NCBI GenBank assembly: GCA_045637505.1 | Contig: JAZTZO010000041.1 | Location: forward strand, 88,010-152,009 | DNA: 64,000 nucleotides | Direction: 5' to 3' | Source: RGIG4079 sp045637505 | GTDB lineage: Bacteria > Bacteroidota > Bacteroidia > Bacteroidales > Muribaculaceae | In this document: piece by piece, positions 19,901 through 29,434 of the stretch | Numbering within the stretch: the first letter of the stretch is position 1 | How the letters are laid out: every line of letters starts with the position of its first letter | The notes under the pieces: model-generated | Told to the model about the DNA's origin: nothing | Databases searched by the model: none | What the model saw: only the letters and a program-made list of their open reading frames with translations | Program-made: the position numbers and the translations under genes

Positions 19901-22900
19901 CCAACTTTGAGCAATCCAACATTGAGTATCTCCAATTTTGGATGATGAACCCATTCCTTGATGAAAAAAATCCTAATTATGATGGTGGCGATTTGTATAT
20001 CAACTTCGGTGAGTTGAGTGAAGATATCCTTCGAGATGGTTTGAAATCGTATGAAAATGGTATGCCTGTTGATGGCAATCAACAATATATGCAACCAACA
20101 GTGTGGGGTAAGGTATCAAGCCAAAATTCATTGACATATGCGTTTGACAATACGACTGGAGCTCGTCTTGCTCAAGACGTAGGTATTGACGGCTTGAGCA
20201 ATGAAGAAGAATTTCAACACGAAACATATTCAAAATACCTTGACCAATTGCGACAAAAATTGTCGCCTACTGCAGTTGAACAAATGCAACTTGACAGATT
20301 CTCGCCATTTAATGACCCCGCTGGTGATAATTATCATTTCTTCCGTGGATATGACTACGATGAGGAGCGATTGTCAATTTTGGAACGATATAAACATTAT
20401 AATGGTGTTGAAGGTAACTCGCTTTCTCCCGAAGATAGTAGCGAGCCGTTATATCAATCGTCAAGAAGTGTTCCCGATGTAGAGGATATTAATCAAGATA
20501 ATACTCTAAATGAGTATGAACGATATTTCCAATATAAAGTTTCAATACGCCCCGAGGACTTGGTAGTAGGTAAAAACTATATTACTGATAAACAAGTATC
20601 AATGGTGAGAACTCGCGATGGGAAAGACCAAGAGGTTGAATGGTTTCAATTTAAAATTCCATTGAATGATTATGAACGCGTCGTAGGTTCTATTTCTGAT
20701 TTCTCTACTATACGTTTTGCACGTATGTTTATGACAGGCTTTAAACAAGTGACTCACTTGCGCTTTGCAACATTGGAACTTGTGAGAGGAGAATGGCGTA
20801 CATATGATTTCAACCTTAATAATCGTGGCGATGCTCCAGCCGAAGGTCAACTCGACATCTCGGTAGTGAATATTGAAGAGAATGCTGCTCGCCAACCAGT
20901 GAACTATGTGTTGCCTCCAGGGGTAACTCGTATTGTTGACCCTGGTCAATCGCAAATTACCCAACTCAATGAACAATCAATGATGATGAAGGTCGTTGGG
21001 TTGCAAGCAGGCGATGGTCGCGGTGTGTATCGTAACACCCAACTCGATTTGCGAAATTATAAAAAGTTGCAAATGTGGATTCACGCCGAAAAACTTATCG
21101 ATGATGTGACAAATCTTCGTTCGGGCGAATTATCGGCATTCGTGCGTTTAGGTACCGATGTGAAGAGCAACTACTATGAATATGAAATACCATTGACTTT
21201 AACACCTGAAGGTAAATATAATACATATTCAACCTCTGACCAATATGCTGTTTGGCCTGCGTCAAACTTCCTTGACTTAAATCTACAAAGCCTTGTTGAT
21301 TTGAAGAAAGAGCGCAATATGGCTAAAAATCAAGAGGGTAGCGGGGTAGGATATGGAACTCTATATACTGGTCGCGACCCCAATAATGAGAATAATCGCA
21401 TGGCAGTGTTGGGTAACCCATCATTAAGTGATGTGAGAGTCATTTTGGTAGGTGTTCGCAACAATTCAAGTACCACCAAGGATGGTATTGTGTGGCTGAA
21501 TGAATTGAAGGTTACCGATTTTGAAAATGGTGGTGGTTGGGCTGCAAAAGCCAATGCTACTCTTGGCGTGTCGGATGTAGCAACTGTTAATGTTGGCGCT
21601 CATATTGAAACTGCTGGTTTTGGTGGAGTGGATCAGTCGCTCAACTCGCGACGAATGGATGATTATGAGCAATATAATGTTGCTGTACAAGCCGATTTAG
21701 GTCGATTCCTCCCTGAAAAGGCTAAACTTAAAGCCCCTATCTATTATTCGGTAGCAAAGGAAAAAACATCTCCAAAATATAACCCTCTTGACCAAGATGT
21801 ATTGCTCAATGATGCACTTGAGGCAACTACAACACAACACGAAAAAGATTCAATTGAAGGTTTTGCGATTGAACGAAACACAATAGAAAGTTTTAGTATC
21901 TCGGGGTTGAAATTTGATGTCCAAAGCAAAAATCCTATGCCTTGGGACCCTGCAAACTTTACATTGAATTTCTCTTTCAACAAACAAACAAAGATGGATC
22001 CTACTACCGAATATGAATATACCAATGACTATAGAGGTAGTTTCCAATATTCATATAGCCCATATGTGAAGGGTCTAAAACCATTCTCGTGGATTAAGAG
22101 CAAAAATAAAAATATCAAGTTCCTTAAAGATTGGGAATTGAATTATTTGCCTAATACAATTTCATTCCTCACCTCAATGTCGCGTTATTATTATGAACAA
22201 CAAACGCGTAGTGAGGTTGATGTTATGTTCCAGTTGCCAGTGTCGGTGAGTAAAAATTTCTTATGGGATAGACAATTGGCTATAACTTGGAACTTGACAA
22301 AGCAATTAAGTCTTACATTTAATTCAAATACTGCAGCTCGTATTGAAGAACCTATAGGCGCTGTTAATCGCAAACTATTCCCAGATAGATATAAAGAGTG
22401 GAAAGATTCGGTGTGGCAAAATGTTCTTCAGATGGGTACTCCCTGGTCATATAATCAAACATTTACAGGGTCATACAAGTTGCCATTCAGTAAGATTCCT
22501 GTGCTTGATTTCATTACGGGTTCGGTAAGCTATAATGCTATTTATAAATGGGATCGTGGTGCACAAATTGAAGATGTGTATCTTGGAAATACCATTTCAA
22601 ATCAAGCATCGTGGAACGCCGATGGTAGATTGAATTTTGAATCGTTGTATAAGAAAGTACCTTATCTCAAAGATGTTGAAAAAAGATTTAATTCAACGCG
22701 TAAAGTTGAGAAAAATAGAAAACCAAAGAAATTTGAACGCACCTATAAATTGCTTCAAGACACGTCATTAGTGATAAAGCATAATTTGCGTTCAAAGAAG
22801 GTTAAAGTTACGGCTAAAACGACCAAGAACGAGCCGTTTACAGTTAAAACTCGAACTATTGATGCAAATACCGTTGAGGTGCTCACCCGTGGTGACCAAA

Positions 22901-24378
22901 ACATTAAATTTACGGTTACCGAAGTGATAAAGGAAGAACGCAATGCATGGAGAGAAATTGCCGATCATACAACAAGGCTATTGCTATTGGTGCGCAGTGC
23001 AAGTGTGCGTTATCGTAATACCCAATCAATGTCACTTCCGTTATTCTCGCCTGAAATAGGTAATGTATTTGGACAATCAAATAGCTATGGTCCTATGTCG
23101 CCGGGCCTTGATTTTGCATTTGGCTTTACCGATGAATCATATATTGATAGAGCTCTTGAGCGTGGATGGTTGCTTACTGACAACGGTCAAACATCTCCTG
23201 CGGTGTGGTCAAAGACCGATGAACTTAATGTAGAATTAAATCTTGAACCTATTCGTGGGTTGAAGATTCAATTAACTGGTAATCGCACCGATAATCGCAC
23301 TAATCAAGTTCAGTTTATGTACGATGATATGCCTACATCTCGTGCTGGTAGCTTTACAATGACACATTGTGCTATTGCAACATCATTACGTAGTGCAGGC
23401 AATGCCGATAATGGATATTATAATGAATCGTTCAATACTTTCCTCGGAAATATTCCAGTAATTGCTCAACGATTTGAACAACAATATTACGGTAAGACTT
23501 ATCCTTCTACTGGATTTATGCGTAATAATGTTCATGCGGGAAAACCATTTGACCCATCGGTAGGAACAGTGAGTCAAACAAGTAGTGATGTACTTATCCC
23601 ATCATTCATGGCAGCTTACACAGGAAAGAATGCGTCAACAATGTATCTTGACTTGTTCCCTTCATTTGCATATGTTTTGCCCAACTGGCGTGTTACATAC
23701 GATGGATTGTTGAAGATTGGTAATTTGAAAGATATTTTCAAAACATTTAAACTCACTCATGCATATCAGTGTACATATACTGTGGGTTCATTCTCTTCCT
23801 TCTTGAATTGGGTGAGCACCGATGGTGAATTTGGTTTTACATTAGATGAAATGACGGGAACTCCTATTCCTTCGTCACCTTATAATATTTCATCGGTATC
23901 TATCACTGAAAAATTTGCGCCACTTATTGGATTAAATGTTACGATGAAAAATGACTTGCAGTTAAACGCTGAATATCGCGATGGTCGCACATTGACACTT
24001 AACTCAAGTGCCGGACAAGTTGTAGAAGCAACCAATAAAGCTATTACAGTGGGGGCTGGATATAAGATTGTAGGATTTAATACAGTCTTGAAGATGAAGA
24101 AATCTACAGGTGTGAGCAATGACTTAACTCTTAATGCCGACTTTTCATTCCAAGAAAGTCAAGCGTTAATACGCAATATTGAGAACAATTACACTCAAGC
24201 AACTAATGGTACGCGTTCAATATCGTTTAACTTTACTGCAAATTATGTGATGAGTAAACGATTGACTATTGGAGCGTATGTGGATCATCAAGTGAATACT
24301 CCGCTTGTATCATCATCTTCATATCCTACTTCTAATAGTAGCTACGGTATATCGCTCAACCTCTCATTGGCACGATAA
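16921..24378 (+). CDS. sprA: SprA/Sov, outer-membrane translocon of the type IX secretion system
   Basis: A 2485-residue outer-membrane protein. SprA forms the very large beta-barrel through which T9SS cargo crosses the outer membrane. After a basic N-terminus and one hydrophobic signal segment (about 10-35) the protein is Asn-, Tyr-, Thr- and Ser-rich with alternating strand patterns throughout, as expected of a giant barrel. The C-terminus (VNTPLVSSSSYPTSNSSYG, then a strand ending SLAR) resembles the family end. Length agrees with known SprA proteins (about 2300-2500). The window supplies two likely clients with sorting tails (2110-8973 and 60357-63785). No other T9SS component (PorK-N, PorV, PorU) is present here. 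Confidence 0.95.
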   Translation: MGKVEGKKRKKYGLLLGIVAMLFSTSLFYSAAQYYKSELKAPSPSQTVAPKEESTQKKQQKELPYPIKQAAPQTYEELLTPQETPIDLRQPKNIESHAEYDPLTRTYVIRTKVGDREIVTPFILSEKQYNDWQVRESMQDYYRQRNAEALEQSEKKPFNIFDMNFALGPLEKIFGPGGVQLKTQGSITINMGVKSNKTDNPSLSLDSRRKTYFDFDQKIQANITASVGDRMKFNMSYNTDATFDFDSKNIKLAYEGKEDDIVKNIEAGNVSMTTGSSLIKGSTALFGVKSKLQFGKFTATALVSQQNSESKTVNTKGGAQTTDFEVNADEYDQNRHYFLAHYFRDNYDKFASKLPYVSSGVNITRIEVWVTNKSGNYNQSRNLVAFMDLGENRRLANNNWVPNHTFDNPANASNNLLSTIKTEYPDARDINKVTQAFEPLAAYGFDGGKDYEKVESARLLSESEYTLNSTLGYISIKSALNADEVLAVAYEYTYNGQVYQVGEFSGDVTSTDNSLYLKMLKSTTVAPKLPMWDLMMKNVYSLGAYKIQKDKFKLNIKYLSDTTGTQINYLPVPGLNDQSLLQVMNLDRIDNNEQSNPDGFFDYIEGYTVLSATGRIIFPVVEPFGSHLESKINNPQLAEQYVYNELYDSTLVIARQFADKNKFILSGEYQASGGSQIRLNAMNVPRGSVVVTAGGVTLVENSDYTVDYSMGIVTITNQSIIDSGQSISVSLENQSMFSTQRKTLLGLDLQYQFNKDFNIGATLMHFSEKALTEKVGIGDEVINNTIWGANLSYNTEFMWLTNLLNKIPTVNATQPSKFSLTGEFAQLVPHQQKSGSNKGSSYVDDFESSQTGVDLRSPYSWFLASTPYEQGSNALFPEAQLANNVDYGKNRALLAWYYIDRMFTQRNSTLAPGYIKSDLEQLSNPYVREVTSREIFPGRELNYGESSIIQTLNLSFYPTERGPYNLDASNIDENGNLLFPEKRWGGIMRKIDNTNFEQSNIEYLQFWMMNPFLDEKNPNYDGGDLYINFGELSEDILRDGLKSYENGMPVDGNQQYMQPTVWGKVSSQNSLTYAFDNTTGARLAQDVGIDGLSNEEEFQHETYSKYLDQLRQKLSPTAVEQMQLDRFSPFNDPAGDNYHFFRGYDYDEERLSILERYKHYNGVEGNSLSPEDSSEPLYQSSRSVPDVEDINQDNTLNEYERYFQYKVSIRPEDLVVGKNYITDKQVSMVRTRDGKDQEVEWFQFKIPLNDYERVVGSISDFSTIRFARMFMTGFKQVTHLRFATLELVRGEWRTYDFNLNNRGDAPAEGQLDISVVNIEENAARQPVNYVLPPGVTRIVDPGQSQITQLNEQSMMMKVVGLQAGDGRGVYRNTQLDLRNYKKLQMWIHAEKLIDDVTNLRSGELSAFVRLGTDVKSNYYEYEIPLTLTPEGKYNTYSTSDQYAVWPASNFLDLNLQSLVDLKKERNMAKNQEGSGVGYGTLYTGRDPNNENNRMAVLGNPSLSDVRVILVGVRNNSSTTKDGIVWLNELKVTDFENGGGWAAKANATLGVSDVATVNVGAHIETAGFGGVDQSLNSRRMDDYEQYNVAVQADLGRFLPEKAKLKAPIYYSVAKEKTSPKYNPLDQDVLLNDALEATTTQHEKDSIEGFAIERNTIESFSISGLKFDVQSKNPMPWDPANFTLNFSFNKQTKMDPTTEYEYTNDYRGSFQYSYSPYVKGLKPFSWIKSKNKNIKFLKDWELNYLPNTISFLTSMSRYYYEQQTRSEVDVMFQLPVSVSKNFLWDRQLAITWNLTKQLSLTFNSNTAARIEEPIGAVNRKLFPDRYKEWKDSVWQNVLQMGTPWSYNQTFTGSYKLPFSKIPVLDFITGSVSYNAIYKWDRGAQIEDVYLGNTISNQASWNADGRLNFESLYKKVPYLKDVEKRFNSTRKVEKNRKPKKFERTYKLLQDTSLVIKHNLRSKKVKVTAKTTKNEPFTVKTRTIDANTVEVLTRGDQNIKFTVTEVIKEERNAWREIADHTTRLLLLVRSASVRYRNTQSMSLPLFSPEIGNVFGQSNSYGPMSPGLDFAFGFTDESYIDRALERGWLLTDNGQTSPAVWSKTDELNVELNLEPIRGLKIQLTGNRTDNRTNQVQFMYDDMPTSRAGSFTMTHCAIATSLRSAGNADNGYYNESFNTFLGNIPVIAQRFEQQYYGKTYPSTGFMRNNVHAGKPFDPSVGTVSQTSSDVLIPSFMAAYTGKNASTMYLDLFPSFAYVLPNWRVTYDGLLKIGNLKDIFKTFKLTHAYQCTYTVGSFSSFLNWVSTDGEFGFTLDEMTGTPIPSSPYNISSVSITEKFAPLIGLNVTMKNDLQLNAEYRDGRTLTLNSSAGQVVEATNKAITVGAGYKIVGFNTVLKMKKSTGVSNDLTLNADFSFQESQALIRNIENNYTQATNGTRSISFNFTANYVMSKRLTIGAYVDHQVNTPLVSSSSYPTSNSSYGISLNLSLAR

Positions 24379-24418
24379 AGATACTGCAAAAAAAAACTGC
24401 AAAAAATCCCCCTAGTGC

Positions 24419-24449
24419 TTGCATAACTATCTGTGTTTATTTATATTTG
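24419..24449 (+). promoter_or_regulatory. promoter of the WD40 protein gene
   Basis: TTG at 24419-24421, a 20-base spacer and TATATTTG at 24442-24449. It decides the gene start: a frame-consistent TTG at 24447 would fall inside the -7 box, so the ATG at 24480 is preferred. Confidence 0.65.
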
Positions 24450-24479
24450 CGAAAATTTCCATACCTTAAATTTGTTGAT

Positions 24480-26732
24480 ATGAAAAGACATTTTGTATTA
24501 TTCATTGTATTCATTTTTAGTTGTGCATATCATTCAATTGCACAAAACAATTCTCGCAATATATCTGACAAATATATTAGTACTATTTCAGATAATGCTC
24601 AATTTATTGCCGATGATGGCGACATACTCACAGCCTTAACAATATTAACTGAGCTAAACACAAACCCACAATACTCCGGCAATAAGCAAATAGAAGCAGC
24701 AATGCGATATATTCTAAACAAATATAAGAAGCATGAATTTCTGCCAATTACCAAAATTTATGACACCAGTAATCGCACGATATTTCCATCTATCGACAAT
24801 GACGGCAATTTAATTTATTCTGCTACAAATTCCGAGATTCTCATATACGACATTAAACAGGGGTGTTATCTTTCACCCATTAATATAAGAGATAACATCT
24901 TTGTGGAGTATGAATTATCGTTTGATGGAAACTATATATTGGCAAGTCAAGACAATGATTGTTTACTAATCAACCTTAACGACAAATCGATATTGACAAA
25001 GTTTGAGGCAAAAAAAATAGACGACTTGATAAAAGATCGTTATTCCCATCTTATATCTTATGCAACAATAAGCAATGACAATAAAATCGTAGCAACTCTT
25101 TCTGACCGATATTTATGCCTTTGGGATAGTTCAACAGGAAAAATAATTCATTTCATTGATACTCAAATCTCAAACTCTAATATATCGGCAAAGTTTAGTA
25201 ACAACAACTCAAAACTTGTTATTTTTGGCAACAAAACAGCGTTATTAATCGACACCAATACAGGTGAAATCATCCAAACGATTAACACAGAGTACAAAAT
25301 TAACACAGCTCTACTAAGTCTAGATGGGACTATTTTAATAATTTCATCAAACAATAAGATTATGACATATAAATGTAATACTGGTCAGATGATAAATTGT
25401 TTTGATTTTGGATTTACAGCCATTGATGCTTATTGTATCGACGAGCACCTCACTGCCTTAATTGGTAATGACAATAACATTTACACCATTTCAAATATCT
25501 TGAATTACCCTTATATTTCTACAATCACAAGTAAAACACCTATTACTAATAATAGCATCAGCATAGAATCTTTCAGTAAAAATGGTAAATACATTGTAAG
25601 CGACATATATACGCAAGACAATGATAAATATATGCAAGTGTGGGAATATCAAGACTCCACACCTCCTACATTTCAATACATAGACACCAATTCAAAGCAC
25701 TTCATTGATAAAATGGAATATAATAATGATGGCTCTATGATATTGGCATTTTTCAAACCCAAATTAAACTTTAATAATGCATATCCTTCCGATCAATTTC
25801 ACCAAATAATCAACCAATACAACCACGAGTGTAATGACATACACATTTACGACACAAAAACATTTGCACAAATATCATCCCTTACAGGGCACTCCAACAA
25901 AATAACCTCTGCTACATTCTTTAATGACAACAACCAAATTGCAAGCGGTTCATTAGATAGCACGATACGCATATGGGATACAAAAACACAAAAATGCACA
26001 CAAACAATAAAACCTCATATTGGTGAAATAATAGATTTGGCAGTCAATCCTAAAAATAACCAAATAACAGCAATCACAGCAGAGAAAAAGCTCTCAATTA
26101 TTGGCGTAGGCGGCACTTTGTATGGTGTCATACCAACTGATTCAGCTACACAAATAGCATATTCTCCCAATGGGAAACGAATCTATACTTCAGAAAACAA
26201 CAAAATTGCCATTAGAAATGCCCAAAATGGAAAATTTATAAAATACGCATTAAATGCTTTGACATTTTGGGATATCAATCTCAGTAAAAATGGGCTATAT
26301 GCCGTAACTACTAATAGACATAATACCTTGTTGCCCCACACCCCATATCAATACACCATCGAAATATGGGATCTTGACTCTGAGAAATTAGTTAACACAA
26401 TTTGCCTCAATTCGAGCAATTATTGCCCATACATTGAAATAAGCGAAAAAGAAAAAACTTTAATTGTATCACACCACAAAGATGGTGGCGTTAGGGGTAA
26501 AAATATATTAGTGTATGACATTGCAAGTGGACAAATCCTCAACAAAACATGCATAAAAGATTTTTCGGTCAATGCCACTATGTCGCCCGATGGAGAAACA
26601 ATTGTTATTGGAGCCTCTAATTTTTGTATATGGGACTATTCATCACCACAAACAATACTCAATAAATGTCAAGAAATCATCGGAAATCATAAATTATCAG
26701 CGAAAGAACGAAAGAAATATAATCTGGATTAA
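24480..26732 (+). CDS. exported WD40-repeat beta-propeller protein
   Basis: Starting at ATG 24480, this is a 750-residue protein with a hydrophobic signal sequence (MKRHFVLFIVFIFSCAYHS, with an SIAQ cleavage-type end). A Cys inside the signal leaves a lipoprotein possible, but the lipobox is poor. Many degenerate WD-type units follow; the clearest reads GHSNKITSATFF...SGSLDSTIRIWD, and others end YLCLWDS, MQVWEY, IEIWDLD and FCIWDY. It is probably a binding scaffold with no visible enzyme motif. It follows sprA by about 100 bases with its own promoter. By eye the coding strand is richer in A and C and poorer in G than sprA. A link to T9SS is only suggested by position. Confidence 0.75.
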   Translation: MKRHFVLFIVFIFSCAYHSIAQNNSRNISDKYISTISDNAQFIADDGDILTALTILTELNTNPQYSGNKQIEAAMRYILNKYKKHEFLPITKIYDTSNRTIFPSIDNDGNLIYSATNSEILIYDIKQGCYLSPINIRDNIFVEYELSFDGNYILASQDNDCLLINLNDKSILTKFEAKKIDDLIKDRYSHLISYATISNDNKIVATLSDRYLCLWDSSTGKIIHFIDTQISNSNISAKFSNNNSKLVIFGNKTALLIDTNTGEIIQTINTEYKINTALLSLDGTILIISSNNKIMTYKCNTGQMINCFDFGFTAIDAYCIDEHLTALIGNDNNIYTISNILNYPYISTITSKTPITNNSISIESFSKNGKYIVSDIYTQDNDKYMQVWEYQDSTPPTFQYIDTNSKHFIDKMEYNNDGSMILAFFKPKLNFNNAYPSDQFHQIINQYNHECNDIHIYDTKTFAQISSLTGHSNKITSATFFNDNNQIASGSLDSTIRIWDTKTQKCTQTIKPHIGEIIDLAVNPKNNQITAITAEKKLSIIGVGGTLYGVIPTDSATQIAYSPNGKRIYTSENNKIAIRNAQNGKFIKYALNALTFWDINLSKNGLYAVTTNRHNTLLPHTPYQYTIEIWDLDSEKLVNTICLNSSNYCPYIEISEKEKTLIVSHHKDGGVRGKNILVYDIASGQILNKTCIKDFSVNATMSPDGETIVIGASNFCIWDYSSPQTILNKCQEIIGNHKLSAKERKKYNLD

Positions 26733-26742
26733 TGAAAAATAG

Positions 26743-26770
26743 AATGGCTACCAATTGGTAGCCATTTTTA
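26743..26770. terminator. hairpin between convergent WD40 and fabI genes
   Basis: A perfect 10-base stem (26743-26752 with 26757-26766) with loop AATT is followed by a short T-run on the plus strand. Confidence 0.75.
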
Positions 26771-26792
26771 CGTTATCTATCTTGTGGAGATA

Positions 26793-27653
26793 CTATCCTC
26801 CATATTGAATTTTGCCATTTTCGTCCATATAATCTTCTAATCCTCGTTCATAGGCTGTCATAGCACGAAGGCTCATGCCCATGCTTGAGAAACCTCCATC
26901 GTGGAATAGATTTTGCATAGTAACCTTTTTAGTGAGGTCAGAGAACATAACAATACAATAGTCGGCACACTCATCGCCCGATGCATTTCCTAGTGGGGAC
27001 ATGCGATTGGCAAAGTCGTAAAGTTTGTCCATGTCTTTTATGCCCGCTCCAGCAGTGGTCATTGTAGGTGATTGAGAGATAGTATTTACACGCACATTGC
27101 TTTCTCGACCATAAATGTAGCCAAAACTACGTGCAATTGACTCTAATAAAGATTTAGCATCGGCCATATCGTTGTACCCAAAGAATGTGCGTTGTGCTGC
27201 TACATAACTTAATGCCAAAATGCTACCATACTCATTGATGGCGTCAAGTTTTTTTGCTGCTTGAATCATTTTGTGGAATGAAATTGCCGAAATATCGAGA
27301 GTTTTGCCAAGCATATCGTAGTCAAGGTCGTCATATGGACGTTTCTTGCGAACATTGGGTGACATGCCTATTGAATGTAATACAAAGTCAACTTTTCCTC
27401 CGAGTACCTCCATGGATCTTTTAAATACCATTTCAAGGTCTTCAACGCTTGTTGCGTCGGCTGGAATTATTTCGGCATTTAATTCTTCACCCAATTGATT
27501 AATTTGTCCCATTCTAATTGCCATTGGGGTGTTGCTTAATGTAATAGTTGCACCTTCTTCTACAGCTCTAACTGCAACTTTCCATGCAATACTTTTCTCG
27601 TCTAAAGCACCAAAGATGATGCCTCGTTTTCCTTTTAATAAATTATAACTCAT
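26793..27653 (-). CDS. fabI: enoyl-[acyl-carrier-protein] reductase FabI
   Basis: A 286-residue NAD(P)H-dependent reductase for the last step of each fatty-acid elongation cycle, in the cytoplasm. It has an FabI-type Rossmann start (LLKGKRGIIFGALDEKSIAW) and the catalytic pair Y160 and K167 with the six-residue gap typical of FabI, plus the second tyrosine Y150 in ALSY. The start at 27653 is preferred over a longer frame to 27707 because a TATCTTTG promoter box lies at 27679-27686, inside that extension, and MSYNLLKGKRG matches the family N-terminus. It is convergent with the WD40 gene. Confidence 0.95.
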   Translation of the reverse strand: MSYNLLKGKRGIIFGALDEKSIAWKVAVRAVEEGATITLSNTPMAIRMGQINQLGEELNAEIIPADATSVEDLEMVFKRSMEVLGGKVDFVLHSIGMSPNVRKKRPYDDLDYDMLGKTLDISAISFHKMIQAAKKLDAINEYGSILALSYVAAQRTFFGYNDMADAKSLLESIARSFGYIYGRESNVRVNTISQSPTMTTAGAGIKDMDKLYDFANRMSPLGNASGDECADYCIVMFSDLTKKVTMQNLFHDGGFSSMGMSLRAMTAYERGLEDYMDENGKIQYGG

Positions 27654-27678
27654 AACTATTAAGTTTTGATTTCGATTG

Positions 27679-27707
27679 CAAAGATACGAAATATTTTTGG
27701 TAAACAA
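27679..27707 (-). promoter_or_regulatory. promoter of fabI
   Basis: On the minus strand TTG (27707-27705), an 18-base spacer and TATCTTTG (27686-27679). It sits 25 bases upstream of the chosen start. Confidence 0.65.
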
Positions 27708-27805
27708 CTATTAATTTGTTCTCTTTGCGATAAAAAGTGTCCTAAAAGTTGGATTGGATGGGGTAATAAGATTAATGTTGAATGAAACTTTATTGGTTTA
27801 TATGT

Positions 27806-27835
27806 TTTGAATAAGTGAAATATTTGTTATCTTCG
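27806..27835 (+). promoter_or_regulatory. promoter of the GHL10 gene
   Basis: TTTG at 27806-27809, an 18-base spacer and TATCTTCG at 27828-27835, one mismatch from the consensus -7 box. Confidence 0.55.
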
Positions 27836-27881
27836 CAGTATAAATAATAGAATCAAATTATTAACAATTATACATACTAAA

Positions 27882-29375
27882 ATGAAGAAAGTTTTATTAG
27901 CAATTTTATCAGTTGCATTTATTGCAGGAACAATGAATGCTGCTAATCCCAAATGGGAATTTCGTGGAGCTTGGATGCACACAATTAATCAAGGACAGTA
28001 TGCCAAGCAAACAACTGAAGAAAACAAGGCATATTTGCGTAATCAACTTGATATTCTACAAAAAGCAGGTTGTAATGCAGTAATTTGGCAAGTGCGTCCA
28101 TCGGCCGATGCTCTTTATTTTTCAAACTATGAGCCATGGAGCCGTTTCCTTTCGGGTAAAGCAGGTGTGGCACCTATCCCAATGTGGGATCCTTTGCAAT
28201 TTATGATTGATGAGTGTCATGCTCGTGGTATGGAACTTCATGCATGGTTAAACCCTTATCGTGTGACAACTTCAGAACGCGAAGAACTTCCATTTAATCA
28301 CATTTTCTATCAACATCCCGAAAGATTTGTAAGATATGGTTCTCAACTATATTTTGATCCAGGTTGGCCCGAAAATATTGATTTTATCTCTAAAGTAGTA
28401 AATGATATTGTTTCTCGCTACGATGTAGATGCAATTCACATGGACGACTATTTCTATCCATATCCTATTACAGGAGTTGATTTCCCCGATGATAATTCAT
28501 ATGCAGCCTATGGTAAAGGAATGGACCGTGGTGATTGGCGTCGTCAAAATTGTGATAAACTCATCGAAACTCTTCACAATACAATTGTTGCAGCTAAACC
28601 TTGGGTGCGTTTAGGTATTAGCCCATTTGGTATTTGGCGTAATAAGAAGTCGGATCCTCGTGGAAGTGATACAAATGGTCTTCAAAATTACGATGCGCTT
28701 TTTGCTGATGTTCTATTGTGGACTGAAAAAGGTTGGGTTGATTATATGATGCCTCAATTATATTGGGAGCGTGAACACAAACTTGCTTCACATGATATCT
28801 TAAATAAATGGTGGGCCGAAAACAATAATGGCCGTCACATGTATATAGGTCAATCGGTTAATCGTACAATGGATCGCACCGATCTTGAACCTTCAACCGA
28901 AGCAACACAATTACGTTCAAAAATTGAAATGTCGCGAGCATTCCCTGGGGGTATTCATGGTAATTGTTGGTGGCCTGGATATTCGGTGACACGCAACTAT
29001 AAAGGTGTTGCAGATTCGCTTGCTAATGACTTGCAATCAACAATTGCTCTTGTTCCAAGCTACACTTGGATAAGTGAAGTTAAGCCTGAAGCTGTTTCAG
29101 GATTGAAATGTAAAAACGATAAATTGTCATGGAATACACCTGCTGTTGAGGGTAAAACTACCGATGTAGTGAAATGGGTAGTATATCAACTTAAAACAAA
29201 TGATGTAGCTGGTGTTGAAAATGCCGAGAATATTGTTGCTGTTGTAAACACAAATGAATGTGCATTACCCGATGATGTCGAAGGTGATTGCTATTATGTA
29301 GTTACTGCTTTAAATCGTGCAAACAATGAATCTCCAGCATGCAAACCTATAAAGGTGAAAGCTGCAAAGAAATAA
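27882..29375 (+). CDS. exported glycosidase-like protein, GHL10 (DUF187) family
   Basis: A 497-residue exported protein. The signal peptide (about 1-20, ending MNAA) precedes a TIM-barrel GHL10 domain (about 26-390) with EFRGAWMHTI, WQVRPSADALY, GMELHAWLNPYR and the acidic motif MDDYFYP at 187-193. An FnIII-like domain fills about 395-495. The E. coli family member DigH cleaves denuded peptidoglycan strands, so a cell-wall role is possible, but the substrate here is unknown. There is no T9SS tail, unlike the relative at 60357-63785. It is monocistronic with its own promoter and a strong terminator. Confidence 0.85.
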   Translation: MKKVLLAILSVAFIAGTMNAANPKWEFRGAWMHTINQGQYAKQTTEENKAYLRNQLDILQKAGCNAVIWQVRPSADALYFSNYEPWSRFLSGKAGVAPIPMWDPLQFMIDECHARGMELHAWLNPYRVTTSEREELPFNHIFYQHPERFVRYGSQLYFDPGWPENIDFISKVVNDIVSRYDVDAIHMDDYFYPYPITGVDFPDDNSYAAYGKGMDRGDWRRQNCDKLIETLHNTIVAAKPWVRLGISPFGIWRNKKSDPRGSDTNGLQNYDALFADVLLWTEKGWVDYMMPQLYWEREHKLASHDILNKWWAENNNGRHMYIGQSVNRTMDRTDLEPSTEATQLRSKIEMSRAFPGGIHGNCWWPGYSVTRNYKGVADSLANDLQSTIALVPSYTWISEVKPEAVSGLKCKNDKLSWNTPAVEGKTTDVVKWVVYQLKTNDVAGVENAENIVAVVNTNECALPDDVEGDCYYVVTALNRANNESPACKPIKVKAAKK

Positions 29376-29391
29376 AAATATAATTTCGCAA

Positions 29392-29433
29392 AAAAATAAT
29401 GGCGATGAGTTTTTACTCGTCGCCATTATTTTT
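29392..29433. terminator. long bidirectional terminator between GHL10 and ABC-F genes
   Basis: A 19-base stem with one G-U pair (29392-29410 with 29415-29433) has a TTTT loop. A-runs and T-runs at the two ends let it work on both strands for the convergent genes. Confidence 0.85.
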
Positions 29434-29434
29434 A

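Noticed and set aside
16921..24378. Horizontal transfer or phage origin of the 7.5 kb gene
   Set aside because: Length, strand-rich composition and neighbour ruvA all agree with sprA, a core gene of T9SS-bearing Bacteroidota.
24447..24479. An upstream TTG start for the WD40 protein gene
   Set aside because: The TTG lies within the TATATTTG promoter box, and the downstream ATG opens directly into a proper signal peptide.
27654..27707. An 18-residue N-terminal extension of FabI
   Set aside because: It contains the TATCTTTG promoter box and adds residues not found at FabI N-termini.
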